In this document: piece after piece, positions 24,179 through 33,560 of the stretch
Layout: the number at the start of each line of letters is the position of its first letter
How positions within the stretch are numbered: the stretch's first letter is position 1
DNA from: an uncultured Prevotellaceae bacterium
GTDB lineage: Bacteria > Bacteroidota > Bacteroidia > Bacteroidales > Bacteroidaceae
DNA length: 36,891 nucleotides
Assembly: GCA_902779745.1 (NCBI GenBank)
Contig: CACZCT010000013.1
Location: 1-36,891 of the forward strand
Direction of reading: 5' to 3'
Translations under genes and position numbers: made by a program
Notes under the pieces: model-generated
Told to the model about the DNA's origin: nothing
Seen by the model: the letters and a program-made list of their open reading frames with translations, nothing else
Database searches by the model: none

Positions 24179-25984
24179 ATGAATATGAAAAGAATCATCT
24201 CCATTTGTTTCCTTTGGCTGGTTGCCTGTGGGACAATCATTGCGGAAGAGGTACCTCTAGTGGCTAATATCATGTCTCGTCAGATAACGTCCTTGAACGG
24301 AGCATGGCATTATATCGTGGATGTCCAAGAGGAGGGCTATTACGACTATCGGATGAAGCCCACACCCTGGGGGTTCTTCCAAAATGCCAAGCCACAGCGT
24401 CCTGAGGATCTGATAGAGTATGACTTCGATAAAGCACCAGTGATGCAGGTACCAGGCGACTGGAATACGCAAGACGCTCAACTGTTCTTCTATGAGGGGA
24501 CAGTATGGTTCCAACGCTCGTTCCAATGGCAACCGAACGTCAACCATCGCACACTGCTCTATTTTGGTGCCGTCAACTACGAGGCGATAGTCTATGTCAA
24601 CGGACAGTTGGCAGGTCGTCATGAAGGTGGTTTTACGCCCTTCAATTTCGATATCACCGACCTGTTACATGAGGGTGATAACTTTGTCATTGTAAAGGTG
24701 GATAACAAGCGGCGTGCAGAGAATGTACCCACGCAGATTTTCGACTGGTGGAACTATGGAGGTATTACGCGCGATGTCTTGTTGGTGGAGGTAGAACCAT
24801 TGTATATCGAGAACTATAGTCTGCAATTGACTGATTTGAAAAACAAAGAACTATCCTTTACAGTGCAACTGAATCGCAAAGAGGCATGGAAACAGGTGTT
24901 CCTGTCGATTCCAGAACTGAAAATCAATGAGAAGTTCGTCACCGATGAAGATGGTTGTGTCAATGGTAAAATCTACGTAGAACATACAAAACTGAAACTA
25001 TGGTCCCCCGATCATCCCAAATTGTATCAGGTAGCGTTATCGCTGGGTGGCAGTAGTGTGATGAAAGACGAGATTGGTCTCCGTACCATTGAGACGCGTG
25101 GAAAACAAATACTGCTTAACGGCAAGCCTATCTATTTGCGTGGCATCAGCATCCATGAGGAGAAACCTTTTGGAGGTGGACGTGCCAACTCGACAGCCGA
25201 TGCCCATACCTTGCTCTCGTGGGCGAAGGAACTCGGTTGTAACTTCGTGCGATTGGCCCATTATCCGCATAATGAGTATGCTGTGCGTGAAGCAGAGCGC
25301 ATGGGACTGCTCGTATGGTCAGAGATACCTGTGTATTGGACCATTGCATGGACGAATCCACAGACTTATCAGAATGCAGAGCGCCAGTTGACGGATATGA
25401 TTCGTCGTGACCAGAATCGTGCCAATGTCATCATCTGGTCTATCGCCAATGAGACGCCTCATAGTCCTGAGCGTGACGCTTTCCTCAGCCGACTTGCTAC
25501 GAAGACTCGTTCTTTAGATAATACACGTCTGATATCCATGGCAATGGAGGTCACCTCGGCTTCCAACTATAAGAACCGTTTGCAAGATAACATGAACGAA
25601 TATGTCGATGTCATCTCGTTCAACGAGTATATCGGCTGGTATCGTGATGTGAATGACGCACCCAAGATGGAGTGGGAGATACCTTATGACAAACCTGTCA
25701 TCATCAGTGAGTTTGGCGGTGGAGCGAAATATGGACTGCATGGAGCCAAGAACCAACGATGGACAGAGGAGTTTCAGGAGAACCTCTATCGTGAGAATAT
25801 CGCCATGCTGGAGAAAATCGACGGACTGGCTGGCACTACGCCTTGGATTCTGAAAGACTTCCGCTCGCCCCGTCGTGTCCTCAACGGCATTCAGGACTAC
25901 TACAACCGCAAGGGCCTCTTCTCTGACAATGGTGAGAAGAAGAAAGCTTTCTATGTCCTCAAGGATTGGTATGAGAAGAAATGA
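24179..25984 (+). CDS. Glycoside hydrolase family 2, beta-glucuronidase/beta-galactosidase type lipoprotein
   Basis: 601 aa from ATG 24179. The N-terminus FLWLVACGT contains a lipobox-like LVAC (Cys17), so it is secreted and possibly lipid-anchored in the periplasm. GH2 domains: sugar-binding (SLNGAWHYIVD, VPGDWNTQDAQLFFYEGTVW, VYVNGQLAGRHEGGFTPFNF), Ig-like, then TIM barrel from about 310 (NGKPIYLRGISIHEE). The acid/base is Glu425 in SIANETPHS and the nucleophile Glu511 in IISEFGGG. LAHYPHNEY is the usual GH2 loop. The length, close to 600 aa, and LFFYEGTVWFQRSF resemble beta-glucuronidases, but glucuronate-recognition residues were not identified, so the substrate is open. It is divergent from the other GH2 gene, with 133 bases between them, and convergent with the next gene with one base between the stops. 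Confidence 0.9.
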   Translation: MNMKRIISICFLWLVACGTIIAEEVPLVANIMSRQITSLNGAWHYIVDVQEEGYYDYRMKPTPWGFFQNAKPQRPEDLIEYDFDKAPVMQVPGDWNTQDAQLFFYEGTVWFQRSFQWQPNVNHRTLLYFGAVNYEAIVYVNGQLAGRHEGGFTPFNFDITDLLHEGDNFVIVKVDNKRRAENVPTQIFDWWNYGGITRDVLLVEVEPLYIENYSLQLTDLKNKELSFTVQLNRKEAWKQVFLSIPELKINEKFVTDEDGCVNGKIYVEHTKLKLWSPDHPKLYQVALSLGGSSVMKDEIGLRTIETRGKQILLNGKPIYLRGISIHEEKPFGGGRANSTADAHTLLSWAKELGCNFVRLAHYPHNEYAVREAERMGLLVWSEIPVYWTIAWTNPQTYQNAERQLTDMIRRDQNRANVIIWSIANETPHSPERDAFLSRLATKTRSLDNTRLISMAMEVTSASNYKNRLQDNMNEYVDVISFNEYIGWYRDVNDAPKMEWEIPYDKPVIISEFGGGAKYGLHGAKNQRWTEEFQENLYRENIAMLEKIDGLAGTTPWILKDFRSPRRVLNGIQDYYNRKGLFSDNGEKKKAFYVLKDWYEKK

Positions 25985-25985
25985 C

Positions 25986-26642
25986 TTATAGGATATTGAC
26001 GTTAATACTTGAGTATACTTCTTCAAAAATAGCTTCGCGCTGGGTTTCTGACATTTCGGAAAGAGGCATGAAGGTGGTTAGGAAACTTATCCTTACAGGT
26101 GTCTCTCCTTCTATGGCCTCTTCCCCTGATAACTTGAAGCAGAAGCCGTCTTGTACCAGAAATCCTTCACCGGCATATTCCCCGTATTTCTCAATGTGTT
26201 TGTTAATCTTGTCATCAATAGCCATTGGTCTCATCTTTAGATTACGTGAGAGAAACCTGACTGCAACCTCATTGGCAGTAAGATCTGGCTGTTTCAGGAA
26301 GCGTTCCTTATAACGCTGTAGGAAATGACTGGTGAAAACATGGATTTCAGGGATGCCTTTCTCGGTCCACTTGATGATATATCGTTTAGCTTCATCATAC
26401 ATGACACACAAAAAGGCGGACAGGACAGGGGCAAAGGGTTGTTCCTGATAGAAATATATAATATATTGGTTGTTGGATGACGGTATCTTATAGTCATACA
26501 TTAGAGAGGCAGGGAACTCTACACATTTCCTCATCTTTTTAATTGCTTTGGGAAAAAGAGAGTCCCGCTTCCATTCTAACTTTTTCTTCTCGTCCATGAG
26601 TACAGCATAGACTTCATGGAGATTCATATTTGCTACTATCAT
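25986..26642 (-). CDS. Hypothetical protein with HVFTSHFLQRYKERF motif
   Basis: 218 aa; I do not recognise the family. It is soluble in appearance, with no signal peptide or membrane span. The most distinctive segment is EIHVFTSHFLQRYKERFLKQ near 98-118, followed by a helical region (LTANEVAVRFLSRNLKMRP) and an acidic C-terminus (EMSETQREAIFEEVYSS). The N-terminal third is Lys-rich and helical (LMDEKKKLEWKRDSLFPKAI). A promoter box ends only 5 bases before ATG 26642; ATG 26627, five codons later, is an alternative start. The stop lies one base from that of the convergent GH2 gene, with no terminator between. It is monocistronic and codon use is not obviously foreign. Confidence 0.78.
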   Translation of the reverse strand: MIVANMNLHEVYAVLMDEKKKLEWKRDSLFPKAIKKMRKCVEFPASLMYDYKIPSSNNQYIIYFYQEQPFAPVLSAFLCVMYDEAKRYIIKWTEKGIPEIHVFTSHFLQRYKERFLKQPDLTANEVAVRFLSRNLKMRPMAIDDKINKHIEKYGEYAGEGFLVQDGFCFKLSGEEAIEGETPVRISFLTTFMPLSEMSETQREAIFEEVYSSINVNIL

Positions 26643-26647
26643 GGCGG

Positions 26648-26655
26648 CAAAGTTA
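26648..26655 (-). promoter_or_regulatory. Candidate promoter -7 box of the hypothetical gene
   Basis: TAACTTTG on the minus strand fits TAnnTTTG and is followed by five bases (CCGCC) before ATG 26642, the same geometry as at cbiA. The remaining sequence between 26656 and 26739 shows nothing recognisable. Confidence 0.55.
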
Positions 26656-26739
26656 AGCAGAACGATGATAAAACTGTCATTTCCTTCTTTTTTTATTCAA
26701 ATTGGACATCAGTTATTGACAAAAATCATTAACCAACAA

Positions 26740-26766
26740 AAAGCCTGAGCAATTTGCCCAGGCTTT
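26740..26766 (-). terminator. Terminator of the arabinose operon
   Basis: An 11-bp stem with one mismatch (AAAGCCTGAGC against GCCCAGGCTTT) and a 5-base loop lies 39 bases after the GH51 stop codon. On the minus strand it is followed by TTTTTGTTGG. Confidence 0.85.
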
Positions 26767-26805
26767 ATTTTCAAATAGAGTCTTTTACTCCAAAACTTCT
26801 CAAGA

Positions 26806-28398
26806 TTACTTTAGTGAGAGTACGATGATGCTCTTGGCAGGTACCTTCACGGTGAGGATACCCTTGTTGAGCTTCGCATCGGTGTAGTCCTTGGGGGCTA
26901 CGACATTCGGATGCTGGAAGTCGTTGAAGTCGGCGACATTCTTAGAGGTGAGGATGCGGCCGCTGACAGTCTTCGCATTCAGACCGTTCAACTGGATATC
27001 GATGGTCTTGTCCTGGTCAAGGCTGACATTTGTCAGGGAGAGGACGACACTGCCGTCCTTCGTCTTGGCAGCAGAAGCAGAGAGGAGAGGGCAGGGGCGA
27101 TAGCCTGCATCCTTGGCACCCTCTTTCTCCTTGAAGTATGCCTTGCTGACGGCAATGACCTCACTCTCGATGTCGATAGGCAGATAGGTAGCCTCCTGGA
27201 ACGGGGTGTACATCTCAAAGACATGATAGGTCGGAGTGAGTACCATGTGACCCGTGCCCTCTTGGTCGGTGAGGATCATCGACTGCAGCACGTTAACGAC
27301 CTGTGCGATGTTTGCCATCTTCACACGGTCGGTATGACGATGGAAGACATTAAGGGAGAGGGCAGCCACGAAAGCATCACGCAGGGCGTTCTGCTGATAG
27401 AGGTGACCTGCAATGGTGCCAGGTTCCTCGTCCCACCAGGTTCCCCACTCATCGACGAGCAGGCCAATGGTGTTCTTCGGGTCTTTCTCGTCCATGATAG
27501 CCTTGTGTTTCTTGATGACCTCCTCGATCTCCAGACACTTACCCAATGCCCAGTAGTACTGGTCGGTATTGAACTTGGTGGCAGAGCCTTTAGAGCCATC
27601 CCAACCAGAACAGGTGTAGTAGTGCAGGCTGATACCTTGCATACGGTTGCCGATATTCTCCATCAGCACCTGTGTCCAGTCATAATCATAGTCACTGGCA
27701 CCCGAAGCGATGCGGTAGAGCTTGTTGCTGCCTTGGTCGCGCAGGTAGGTGTTGTATTTGCGGAACAGGTCGCTGTAGTATTGCGGTGTCATGTTACCAC
27801 CACAGCCCCATGCCTCGTTTCCAATACCGAAGTACTTCACTTTCCATGCCTTATCGCGTCCGTTCTGGCGGCGCAGACGGGCCATCGGGGTGTCACCATC
27901 GCTGGTCATATATTCCACCCACTGGGCCATCTCTTTCACAGTACCGCTACCTACGTTACCGCTGATATACGGTTCGCAGTCGAGCATCTCACAGAGATTC
28001 AAGAACTCATGGGTACCAAAACTGTTGTCTTCAATAGTACCGCCCCAGTTATTATTACGCAGGGATGGACGCTGGTCCTTAGGACCAATACCATCCATCC
28101 AGTGATAGTCGTCGGCAAAGCAGCCGCCTGGCCAGCGCATCACAGGAATCTTCAAAGCCTTCAAAGCCTCAAAGACATCCTTGCGGTAGCCGTTGATGTT
28201 GGGGATGGGGGAGTTCTCGCCCACCCAAAGACCACCGTAAATACAAGACCCGAGGTGTTCGGAGAACTGTCCATAGATCTCACGGTTGATCTTTGCACCA
28301 GGCTGGTCGGCATGCAATGTTGCCTTGACGGCATCAGCTGCTGTCGTTGGAAGGGTCATTGTACATGCCATAACGATGGTTGATAGTAGTTTTTTCAT
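26806..28398 (-). CDS. Secreted alpha-L-arabinofuranosidase, GH51
   Basis: 530 aa with a signal peptide ([10 protein letters not shown] to about TTAADA) and no lipobox, so periplasmic. The GH51 barrel is clear: [36 protein letters not shown], acid/base Glu195 in [13 protein letters not shown], nucleophile Glu317 in [12 protein letters not shown], and [20 protein letters not shown]-terminal beta-sandwich ([13 protein letters not shown]) completes it. It releases L-arabinose from arabinan or arabinoxylan oligosaccharides. It is the last gene of the arabinose operon, so the enzyme that frees arabinose is made with the transporter and catabolic enzymes. Its ATG lies inside a heptamer microrepeat. 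Confidence 0.96.
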   Translation of the reverse strand: MKKLLSTIVMACTMTLPTTAADAVKATLHADQPGAKINREIYGQFSEHLGSCIYGGLWVGENSPIPNINGYRKDVFEALKALKIPVMRWPGGCFADDYHWMDGIGPKDQRPSLRNNNWGGTIEDNSFGTHEFLNLCEMLDCEPYISGNVGSGTVKEMAQWVEYMTSDGDTPMARLRRQNGRDKAWKVKYFGIGNEAWGCGGNMTPQYYSDLFRKYNTYLRDQGSNKLYRIASGASDYDYDWTQVLMENIGNRMQGISLHYYTCSGWDGSKGSATKFNTDQYYWALGKCLEIEEVIKKHKAIMDEKDPKNTIGLLVDEWGTWWDEEPGTIAGHLYQQNALRDAFVAALSLNVFHRHTDRVKMANIAQVVNVLQSMILTDQEGTGHMVLTPTYHVFEMYTPFQEATYLPIDIESEVIAVSKAYFKEKEGAKDAGYRPCPLLSASAAKTKDGSVVLSLTNVSLDQDKTIDIQLNGLNAKTVSGRILTSKNVADFNDFQHPNVVAPKDYTDAKLNKGILTVKVPAKSIIVLSLK

Positions 28399-28434
28399 GT
28401 TTATTGTTTTATGTTTAATGTTTATTGAATAATG
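28393..28434 (-). repeat. Six phased heptamers upstream of the GH51 start codon
   Basis: On the plus strand the units TTTCATG, TTTATTG, TTTTATG, TTTAATG, TTTATTG and AATAATG follow each other without gaps. They fill almost the whole gap between the DUF4421 and GH51 genes, and the first contains the complement of the GH51 ATG (28396-28398). Confidence 0.8.
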
Positions 28435-28435
28435 T

Positions 28436-29683
28436 CTAAAACCTTAGACCTATCGAGCCACGCAAATACCAGTCATAGATTTTGACATTCATATTGTCGT
28501 GGTTATAGGAGAAGCGGTGCATCTGTCCGTAGATACTGGCGAACCAGTCCTTACCGAAATAGGTGATACCTGCATGAACGTTGACGTTCAACTTCCAGCG
28601 GGTGTGTTTTGTCTCCGTCCCTATTTCCCAGTTGTCAACATCTTTCTGCCAGGAGAGATCTTCTTTTTCAGAATCTTCACCCAAGGGGAGTGGTCTCTCT
28701 TTTTCACCGTTCGACCACTGCCTTTTTTCCGGATCCCATGTGCCATAGTCTTCTGTGTCCGTACAAAGATCAAAGAAATTGTAGTTCGATGCGTATTTTG
28801 TCACTTTCACACGGTTATAGAAGGCGACAGTAGGCATCACCATGACATTCATGAGCCAGTTGCGAGCAGGAACCCAGTTGTAGCCGTAGCCGAAACCGAT
28901 GTTACCCTGATGGACCTTGATTTTTCCGATACGGTTGGAGGCAAGGATGATGTCACCATTCAACTTGTCGGAGAGGTCGATAGACGACTGGTACCAGGAG
29001 AGTCCCAAGAGAAACGAGCCTGCAGAGCGGCGCTGGATGACGGACTGGTTATAGGCGGCAGCCTGAGAGTAGCGTTTGCCGTTGAACACATAATAGCCGT
29101 CGAGGAACAAGGTGTTAACCTTGATAGGAGCATAACTCACGTAGTCGTCGTTCCTATCACTGATACTTTGATCGATGTAGGAGAGATTAATCCTCGCGCT
29201 GAGGTCGTCTGTCTCGAAACTGCGCAGGCTGAGCGTCACACCATAACTGGCTCCTGTGGAACTGAGGGAGAAATAGCGTCCTGAACGCTTCGTCAGCGCC
29301 TGGGAATAACCTATGCCCAGTCCACGATATCCTACCCAGACACCGACTGACGTAGACATCGGCTGTTCGAGTTTCATAAGCCAGTCGATATGTAATCCTG
29401 TAAAGTCCGTCTCCCATGATTCACCAAACTTGGCAACCATATCGTCGTCCAAGACGGAAGACACACGGGTGTCTATCTGGTTGATTTTCGGACGCAGGAT
29501 GACGCGCCACGCTTTTTGGGGGACTTCGATATAGGTCGTATCAACCTTTCGGAAGAGTGCAGAGTCAAGACGCTGTCGGATGTTACGGGAAGTACGGTGT
29601 GCCCAACTGTCTTTCTGTTGGGCACTTACCGGTACGACGATACATACGAGCAGGCAAAAAAGAATATGTTTTAACTCTTTCAC
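28436..29683 (-). CDS. DUF4421-family outer-membrane-type protein in the arabinose operon
   Basis: 415 aa. It starts at GTG 29683, overlapping the araB stop by one base (TAGTG). A signal peptide ([16 protein letters not shown]) precedes a strand-rich body and a C-terminus [11 protein letters not shown], ending in Phe as outer-membrane barrels do. It shares [20 protein letters not shown] and an [16 protein letters not shown] motif with the protein at 15926-17008. A hydrophilic insert rich in Glu, Asp and Lys lies near 315-360 ([16 protein letters not shown]). The family function is unknown. Its place between araB and the arabinofuranosidase suggests a link with arabinose or arabinan use, but that is inference from position only. 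Confidence 0.82.
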   Translation of the reverse strand: MKELKHILFCLLVCIVVPVSAQQKDSWAHRTSRNIRQRLDSALFRKVDTTYIEVPQKAWRVILRPKINQIDTRVSSVLDDDMVAKFGESWETDFTGLHIDWLMKLEQPMSTSVGVWVGYRGLGIGYSQALTKRSGRYFSLSSTGASYGVTLSLRSFETDDLSARINLSYIDQSISDRNDDYVSYAPIKVNTLFLDGYYVFNGKRYSQAAAYNQSVIQRRSAGSFLLGLSWYQSSIDLSDKLNGDIILASNRIGKIKVHQGNIGFGYGYNWVPARNWLMNVMVMPTVAFYNRVKVTKYASNYNFFDLCTDTEDYGTWDPEKRQWSNGEKERPLPLGEDSEKEDLSWQKDVDNWEIGTETKHTRWKLNVNVHAGITYFGKDWFASIYGQMHRFSYNHDNMNVKIYDWYLRGSIGLRF

Positions 29684-31269
29684 TATTTATTCTCCACTGC
29701 AGCCTGTTCAATGGGCAGACACTTCTTGTAGTTCTCGATATACTTCTCGAAGCCTGTGACATCCTCGGCAGTTGGAGCGATAGACACACCCGTATTACCT
29801 GCGAAAACTACTTCCTCGAGGTAATCTGCGAGATTCTTACCTTTATTGTTAATAAGGTAACCAGCCAACAGGGCGATACCCCAGGCACCACCTTCACCAG
29901 CGGTCTCCATCACGGAGATTGGGGAGTTCAAGGCGGCAGCCAACATACGCTGTCCTACACCGGCAGTCTTGAAGTAACCACCGTGTCCCGTGATACGATC
30001 AACACGGATCATCTCGTCCTTGAACAGGATATCATTACCAATCTTCAATACACCGATGGCACCATAGAGATGGGCACGCATGAAGTTAGCGAGGTTGAAC
30101 TTGTCGTTGGCAGAACGTACGAACATAGGACGTCCCTCAGCGAGACCTGTGACAGGCTCGCCACTGACGTAGTTGTATGCCATCAGACCTCCACAATCGG
30201 TATCACCCTCCAATGCCTTGTTGAAGAGTTTTCCGTAGAGTTCATTCATGTCAACGGGTATGCCAAGGAGTTGCTGATACTCCTTAAACAGTCCTACCCA
30301 AGCGTTGATATCGCTGGTACAGTTGTTACAATGTACCATTGCTACGAGGCTTCCGTCAGGAGTCGTCACCATGTCAATCATCTCGTAGGGCTTAGACAGC
30401 GGTTTCTCCAATACGATCATCGAGAAAGAAGAGGTACCTGCACTGACATTACCTGTACGCTGTTTGACAGCATTAGTGGCTACCATACCCGTACCTGCGT
30501 CACCCTCAGGAGGACAAACGGGGATACCTGCCTTCAGATGACCACTGACATCGAGTTTCTTGGCACCTTCGGGAGTCAGGAAACCTGCATTCTCACCTGC
30601 GTTCAGTGATTTAGGAAGGATATCGAGTAACTTCCATGAGAAGCCCTTTGGAGCGATAAGCTCGTCGAACTTCTTCACCATCTCTGCATCATAGGTTTTT
30701 GTGGCGGGGTCCACAGGAATCATACCCGAGGCATCGCCAACACCCAGTACAAACTGACCCGTTACCTGCCAGTGAACATAACCAGCGAGGGTTGTGAGAT
30801 ACTTGATTTCACTAACGTGTTCCTCGTTGTCGAGAATGGCCTCATAGAGGTGGCTGATACTCCAACGCAAGGGGATATTGTAGTTGAAGAGTTTAGAGAG
30901 TTCTGCAGCAGCCTTACCCGTGTTCGTGTTACGCCATGTGCGGAAGGGTACCAGAATTTCCTGTTTTTCGTTGAAGGCCATATAGCCGTGCATCATGGCA
31001 GAGAAACCAATGGCTGCAAGGCTTTCGATTTCACAGTCATACTGTTTCATCACATCCTTGCGGAGTTCGGCATAACAGTCCTGTAAGCCGTACCATACAG
31101 CCTCGGTTGAGTAGGTCCAAAGACCGTCAACCAACTGATTCTCCCATTCATGTGAGCCTTGTGCGATGGGCTTATTGTCTTCATCAATGAGAACCGCCTT
31201 GATACGTGTAGAACCAAACTCGATACCGAGGATGGCCTTACCACTTCCTATTGTTTGTTTTGCGTTCAT
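29683..31269 (-). CDS. araB: L-ribulokinase (FGGY family)
   Basis: 528 aa. FGGY kinase features: ILGIEFGSTRIKAVLIDED (phosphate 1), GFSAMMHGYMAFN, GVGDASGMIPVDPATKTYD, adenosine-binding GNVSAGTSSFSMIVLE, and RITGHGGYFKTAGVGQRMLA with ETAGEGGAWGIALLAGYL. It phosphorylates L-ribulose to L-ribulose 5-phosphate. It follows araA by 4 bases and overlaps the DUF4421 gene by one base. Assignment as ribulokinase rather than xylulokinase rests on the araA and araD neighbours as well as the sequence. Confidence 0.93.
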   Translation of the reverse strand: MNAKQTIGSGKAILGIEFGSTRIKAVLIDEDNKPIAQGSHEWENQLVDGLWTYSTEAVWYGLQDCYAELRKDVMKQYDCEIESLAAIGFSAMMHGYMAFNEKQEILVPFRTWRNTNTGKAAAELSKLFNYNIPLRWSISHLYEAILDNEEHVSEIKYLTTLAGYVHWQVTGQFVLGVGDASGMIPVDPATKTYDAEMVKKFDELIAPKGFSWKLLDILPKSLNAGENAGFLTPEGAKKLDVSGHLKAGIPVCPPEGDAGTGMVATNAVKQRTGNVSAGTSSFSMIVLEKPLSKPYEMIDMVTTPDGSLVAMVHCNNCTSDINAWVGLFKEYQQLLGIPVDMNELYGKLFNKALEGDTDCGGLMAYNYVSGEPVTGLAEGRPMFVRSANDKFNLANFMRAHLYGAIGVLKIGNDILFKDEMIRVDRITGHGGYFKTAGVGQRMLAAALNSPISVMETAGEGGAWGIALLAGYLINNKGKNLADYLEEVVFAGNTGVSIAPTAEDVTGFEKYIENYKKCLPIEQAAVENK

Positions 31270-31273
31270 ATTA

Positions 31274-32815
31274 TTACTTCAGTGCTTTGTTCAACATAAA
31301 GTATACTTCGTTGTTACGGAGTGTCTGCTTAAAATCAAAAGTATTGGTGTCCTTGTTGATTTTGACATATTCAAGACCCAATATTTCTGCGAAGTCTTCC
31401 CAGTACTCCTCGGTGATGTCGTAGGAGAATGCACTGTGGTGAGTTCCACCGGCAAGAATCCATGCACCAGCACCAATTTCAAACGAGGGTTGGGGAACCC
31501 ATAAGGCAGAAGCTACAGGAAGATTGGGCATTGGCTTCGGTTCAATACACTCCACTTCCTGTGAAATGAGACGGAAGCGGTTGCCAAGGTCGACAACGGT
31601 AGCCTTGATACCACGACCGACTTTGGAGGTAAATACCAGACGGGCAGTCTGCTGTTTACGGATACCAATACCAAGGAAATGAACTTCCAGTTTGGGTTTG
31701 TCAACAGCGATGAGCGGACATACCTCAAGCATGTGACTCTGCAGACATGACGAACGGTTTCCAGCGAAGTTAAGGGTATAGTCTTCCAAGAAGGAACAGC
31801 CTGTAGGCATGCCCTGCTGAATGATATACAATGTGCGATAAAGACATGCCGTCTTCCAGTCTCCCTCGGCACCAAAACCGATACCCTCAGCCATCAATCG
31901 CTGTGAGGCAAGACCTGGAATCTGGTCGAAACCACAGAAGTCTGGCTGGTTGATGTCAGCGTCACCAAGGTCGTCGAAATTGGTAGTAAAGGCTGTAGCA
32001 CCCTCATCCTTTAAGACTCGGCGCAATGCAATCTCTGCCTTAGCGGAATTTTTGACTTTCTCCCAGTAAACTTCTTCGCCACTCTCATCAATCTTAATGG
32101 TGTATTCTTTCTTATAATCCTCAACAAGGGCTTCCACCTCTGTATCAGTTACTTTCTTCCAGTAGTCCATCAGTGAACTGACAGGATAGTAATCTACGTG
32201 ATAGCCCAGACGCTGCTCGAACTCCACACGGTCGCCATCAGTCACAGCTACATTGTTCATATTCATACCGAACATCAGACAACGTACGTTCTTGGCATCA
32301 GCGACACCAGCAGCTACACGAGCCCATACAGCAATCTGTTTTTGAGCGGCTTCATCCTTCCAGTAACCACAAACAACCTTGCGGGGAACACGCATACGGG
32401 TACAAATGTGTCCAAACTCGATATCTCCATGAGCACTTTGGTTCAGGTTCATGAAATCCATGTCCATCGTCTCCCAGGGAATCTCCGCATTATACTGGGT
32501 GTGGAAGTGAAGCAGGGGCTTCTGTAAGTCCTGCAGTCCCTTGATCCACATCTTGGCAGGTGAGAAAGTATGCATCCATGTAATGATGCCAATACATTTC
32601 TCGTCATTATTGGCTGCCTTCATTACAGCCTCTACTTCCCTGGAACTGTTGGCCGTACCTTTATATACGACCTTGACGGGGATGATTCCGCTGTTGTTCA
32701 GACCTTCCACCATTTCCTTGGAGTGACCGTCAACTTGTACAACGGCATCACCTCCATATAATAGCTGGGCACCAGTTACCCACCATATCTCACAATTGTC
32801 AAATGCTTTTATCAT
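31274..32815 (-). CDS. araA: L-arabinose isomerase
   Basis: 513 aa, usual length. Starts MIKAFDNCEIWWVTGAQLLY. Metal-binding residues are visible in MAEGIGFGAEGDWKTA (Glu), SFLEDYTLNF (Glu), SCLQSHMLEV (His) and ILAGGTHHSAFS (His). WMHTFSPAKMWIKGLQDLQK and HFHTQYNAEIPW are further family motifs. It converts L-arabinose to L-ribulose in the cytosol, the first intracellular step. It lies 24 bases after araD. Confidence 0.97.
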   Translation of the reverse strand: MIKAFDNCEIWWVTGAQLLYGGDAVVQVDGHSKEMVEGLNNSGIIPVKVVYKGTANSSREVEAVMKAANNDEKCIGIITWMHTFSPAKMWIKGLQDLQKPLLHFHTQYNAEIPWETMDMDFMNLNQSAHGDIEFGHICTRMRVPRKVVCGYWKDEAAQKQIAVWARVAAGVADAKNVRCLMFGMNMNNVAVTDGDRVEFEQRLGYHVDYYPVSSLMDYWKKVTDTEVEALVEDYKKEYTIKIDESGEEVYWEKVKNSAKAEIALRRVLKDEGATAFTTNFDDLGDADINQPDFCGFDQIPGLASQRLMAEGIGFGAEGDWKTACLYRTLYIIQQGMPTGCSFLEDYTLNFAGNRSSCLQSHMLEVCPLIAVDKPKLEVHFLGIGIRKQQTARLVFTSKVGRGIKATVVDLGNRFRLISQEVECIEPKPMPNLPVASALWVPQPSFEIGAGAWILAGGTHHSAFSYDITEEYWEDFAEILGLEYVKINKDTNTFDFKQTLRNNEVYFMLNKALK

Positions 32816-32839
32816 ATGTTTTAAATTATTAGTTGTCTG

Positions 32840-33541
32840 TTATTCTTTTTTCTTTTGTCCATAATAGGCGTTTGGTCCGTGCTTGCGTGAGAAGTGTTTC
32901 TCGATAAGCAATGGATTCATGGTTGTGCCAGGATTCACGGAGAAAGACACAAAAGCCATCTTTGCCACCTGTTCCATTACCACAGCATTGTATACGGCAT
33001 TGTCAGGATCTTTTCCCCAAGAGAAAGGACCATGGTTCTTAACCAGTACACCAGGAGTGTGGACGGGATTAATATTACCAGTCTCGATACGGTTAACAAT
33101 GACAACACCTGTGTTGTACTCATATTCTGCCATTTGGTCTTCCGTCATATCGAAGGTACAGGGTATTTCATCATGGAAATAGTCCGCATGAGTCGTTCCA
33201 ATATTAGGGATGTCCTTACCTGCCTGGGCCCAAGCTGTAGCATATGTAGAGTGGGTGTGTACCACACCACCAATCTCCAGGAAAGACCTGTATAATACCA
33301 GATGGGTTGGAGTATCAGAAGAGGGATTTAAATCGCCCTCGACAACCTTACCTGTTTGCAAGTCCACAACAACCATGTCGGATGCTTTCATGTGATCATA
33401 GTCAACCCCGGAGGGTTTGATGACTACTAAGCCTTTCTCACGGTCAATACCAGACACATTACCCCATGTGTAAATCACCAGGTTGTGTTTTACAAGGTCG
33501 AGATTGGCACGAAATACTTTTTCTTTCAGTTCTTCTAACAT
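32840..33541 (-). CDS. araD: L-ribulose-5-phosphate 4-epimerase
   Basis: 233 aa, class II aldolase/epimerase fold. Motifs: [37 protein letters not shown], zinc ligands in [20 protein letters not shown], and [19 protein letters not shown] with the third His. It converts L-ribulose 5-phosphate to D-xylulose 5-phosphate, which enters the pentose phosphate pathway served by tkt and rpiB in this window. It starts 4 bases after araR. Confidence 0.96.
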   Translation of the reverse strand: MLEELKEKVFRANLDLVKHNLVIYTWGNVSGIDREKGLVVIKPSGVDYDHMKASDMVVVDLQTGKVVEGDLNPSSDTPTHLVLYRSFLEIGGVVHTHSTYATAWAQAGKDIPNIGTTHADYFHDEIPCTFDMTEDQMAEYEYNTGVVIVNRIETGNINPVHTPGVLVKNHGPFSWGKDPDNAVYNAVVMEQVAKMAFVSFSVNPGTTMNPLLIEKHFSRKHGPNAYYGQKKKE

Positions 33542-33560
33542 AATATTATAATTTAAAGTT
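33539..33560 (-). repeat. AAATTAT-type microrepeat at the araR/araD junction
   Basis: On the minus strand AACTTTAAATTAT followed by AATATTATG spans the araR end and the araD ATG. It closely matches the cbiA/cbiP junction, and both upstream proteins end in NFKL followed by TAA. Confidence 0.55.

Noticed and set aside
26911..28383. A 490-codon rightward open frame
   Set aside because: It is antisense to the GH51 gene, which has both catalytic Glu motifs; the long opposite frame reflects codon bias.
28393..28434. Heptamer arrays as a CRISPR array
   Set aside because: Units are contiguous and only 7 bases long, with no spacers and no cas genes.
29557..30609. A 350-codon rightward open frame
   Set aside because: Antisense to araB and the start of the DUF4421 gene; no recognisable protein features.
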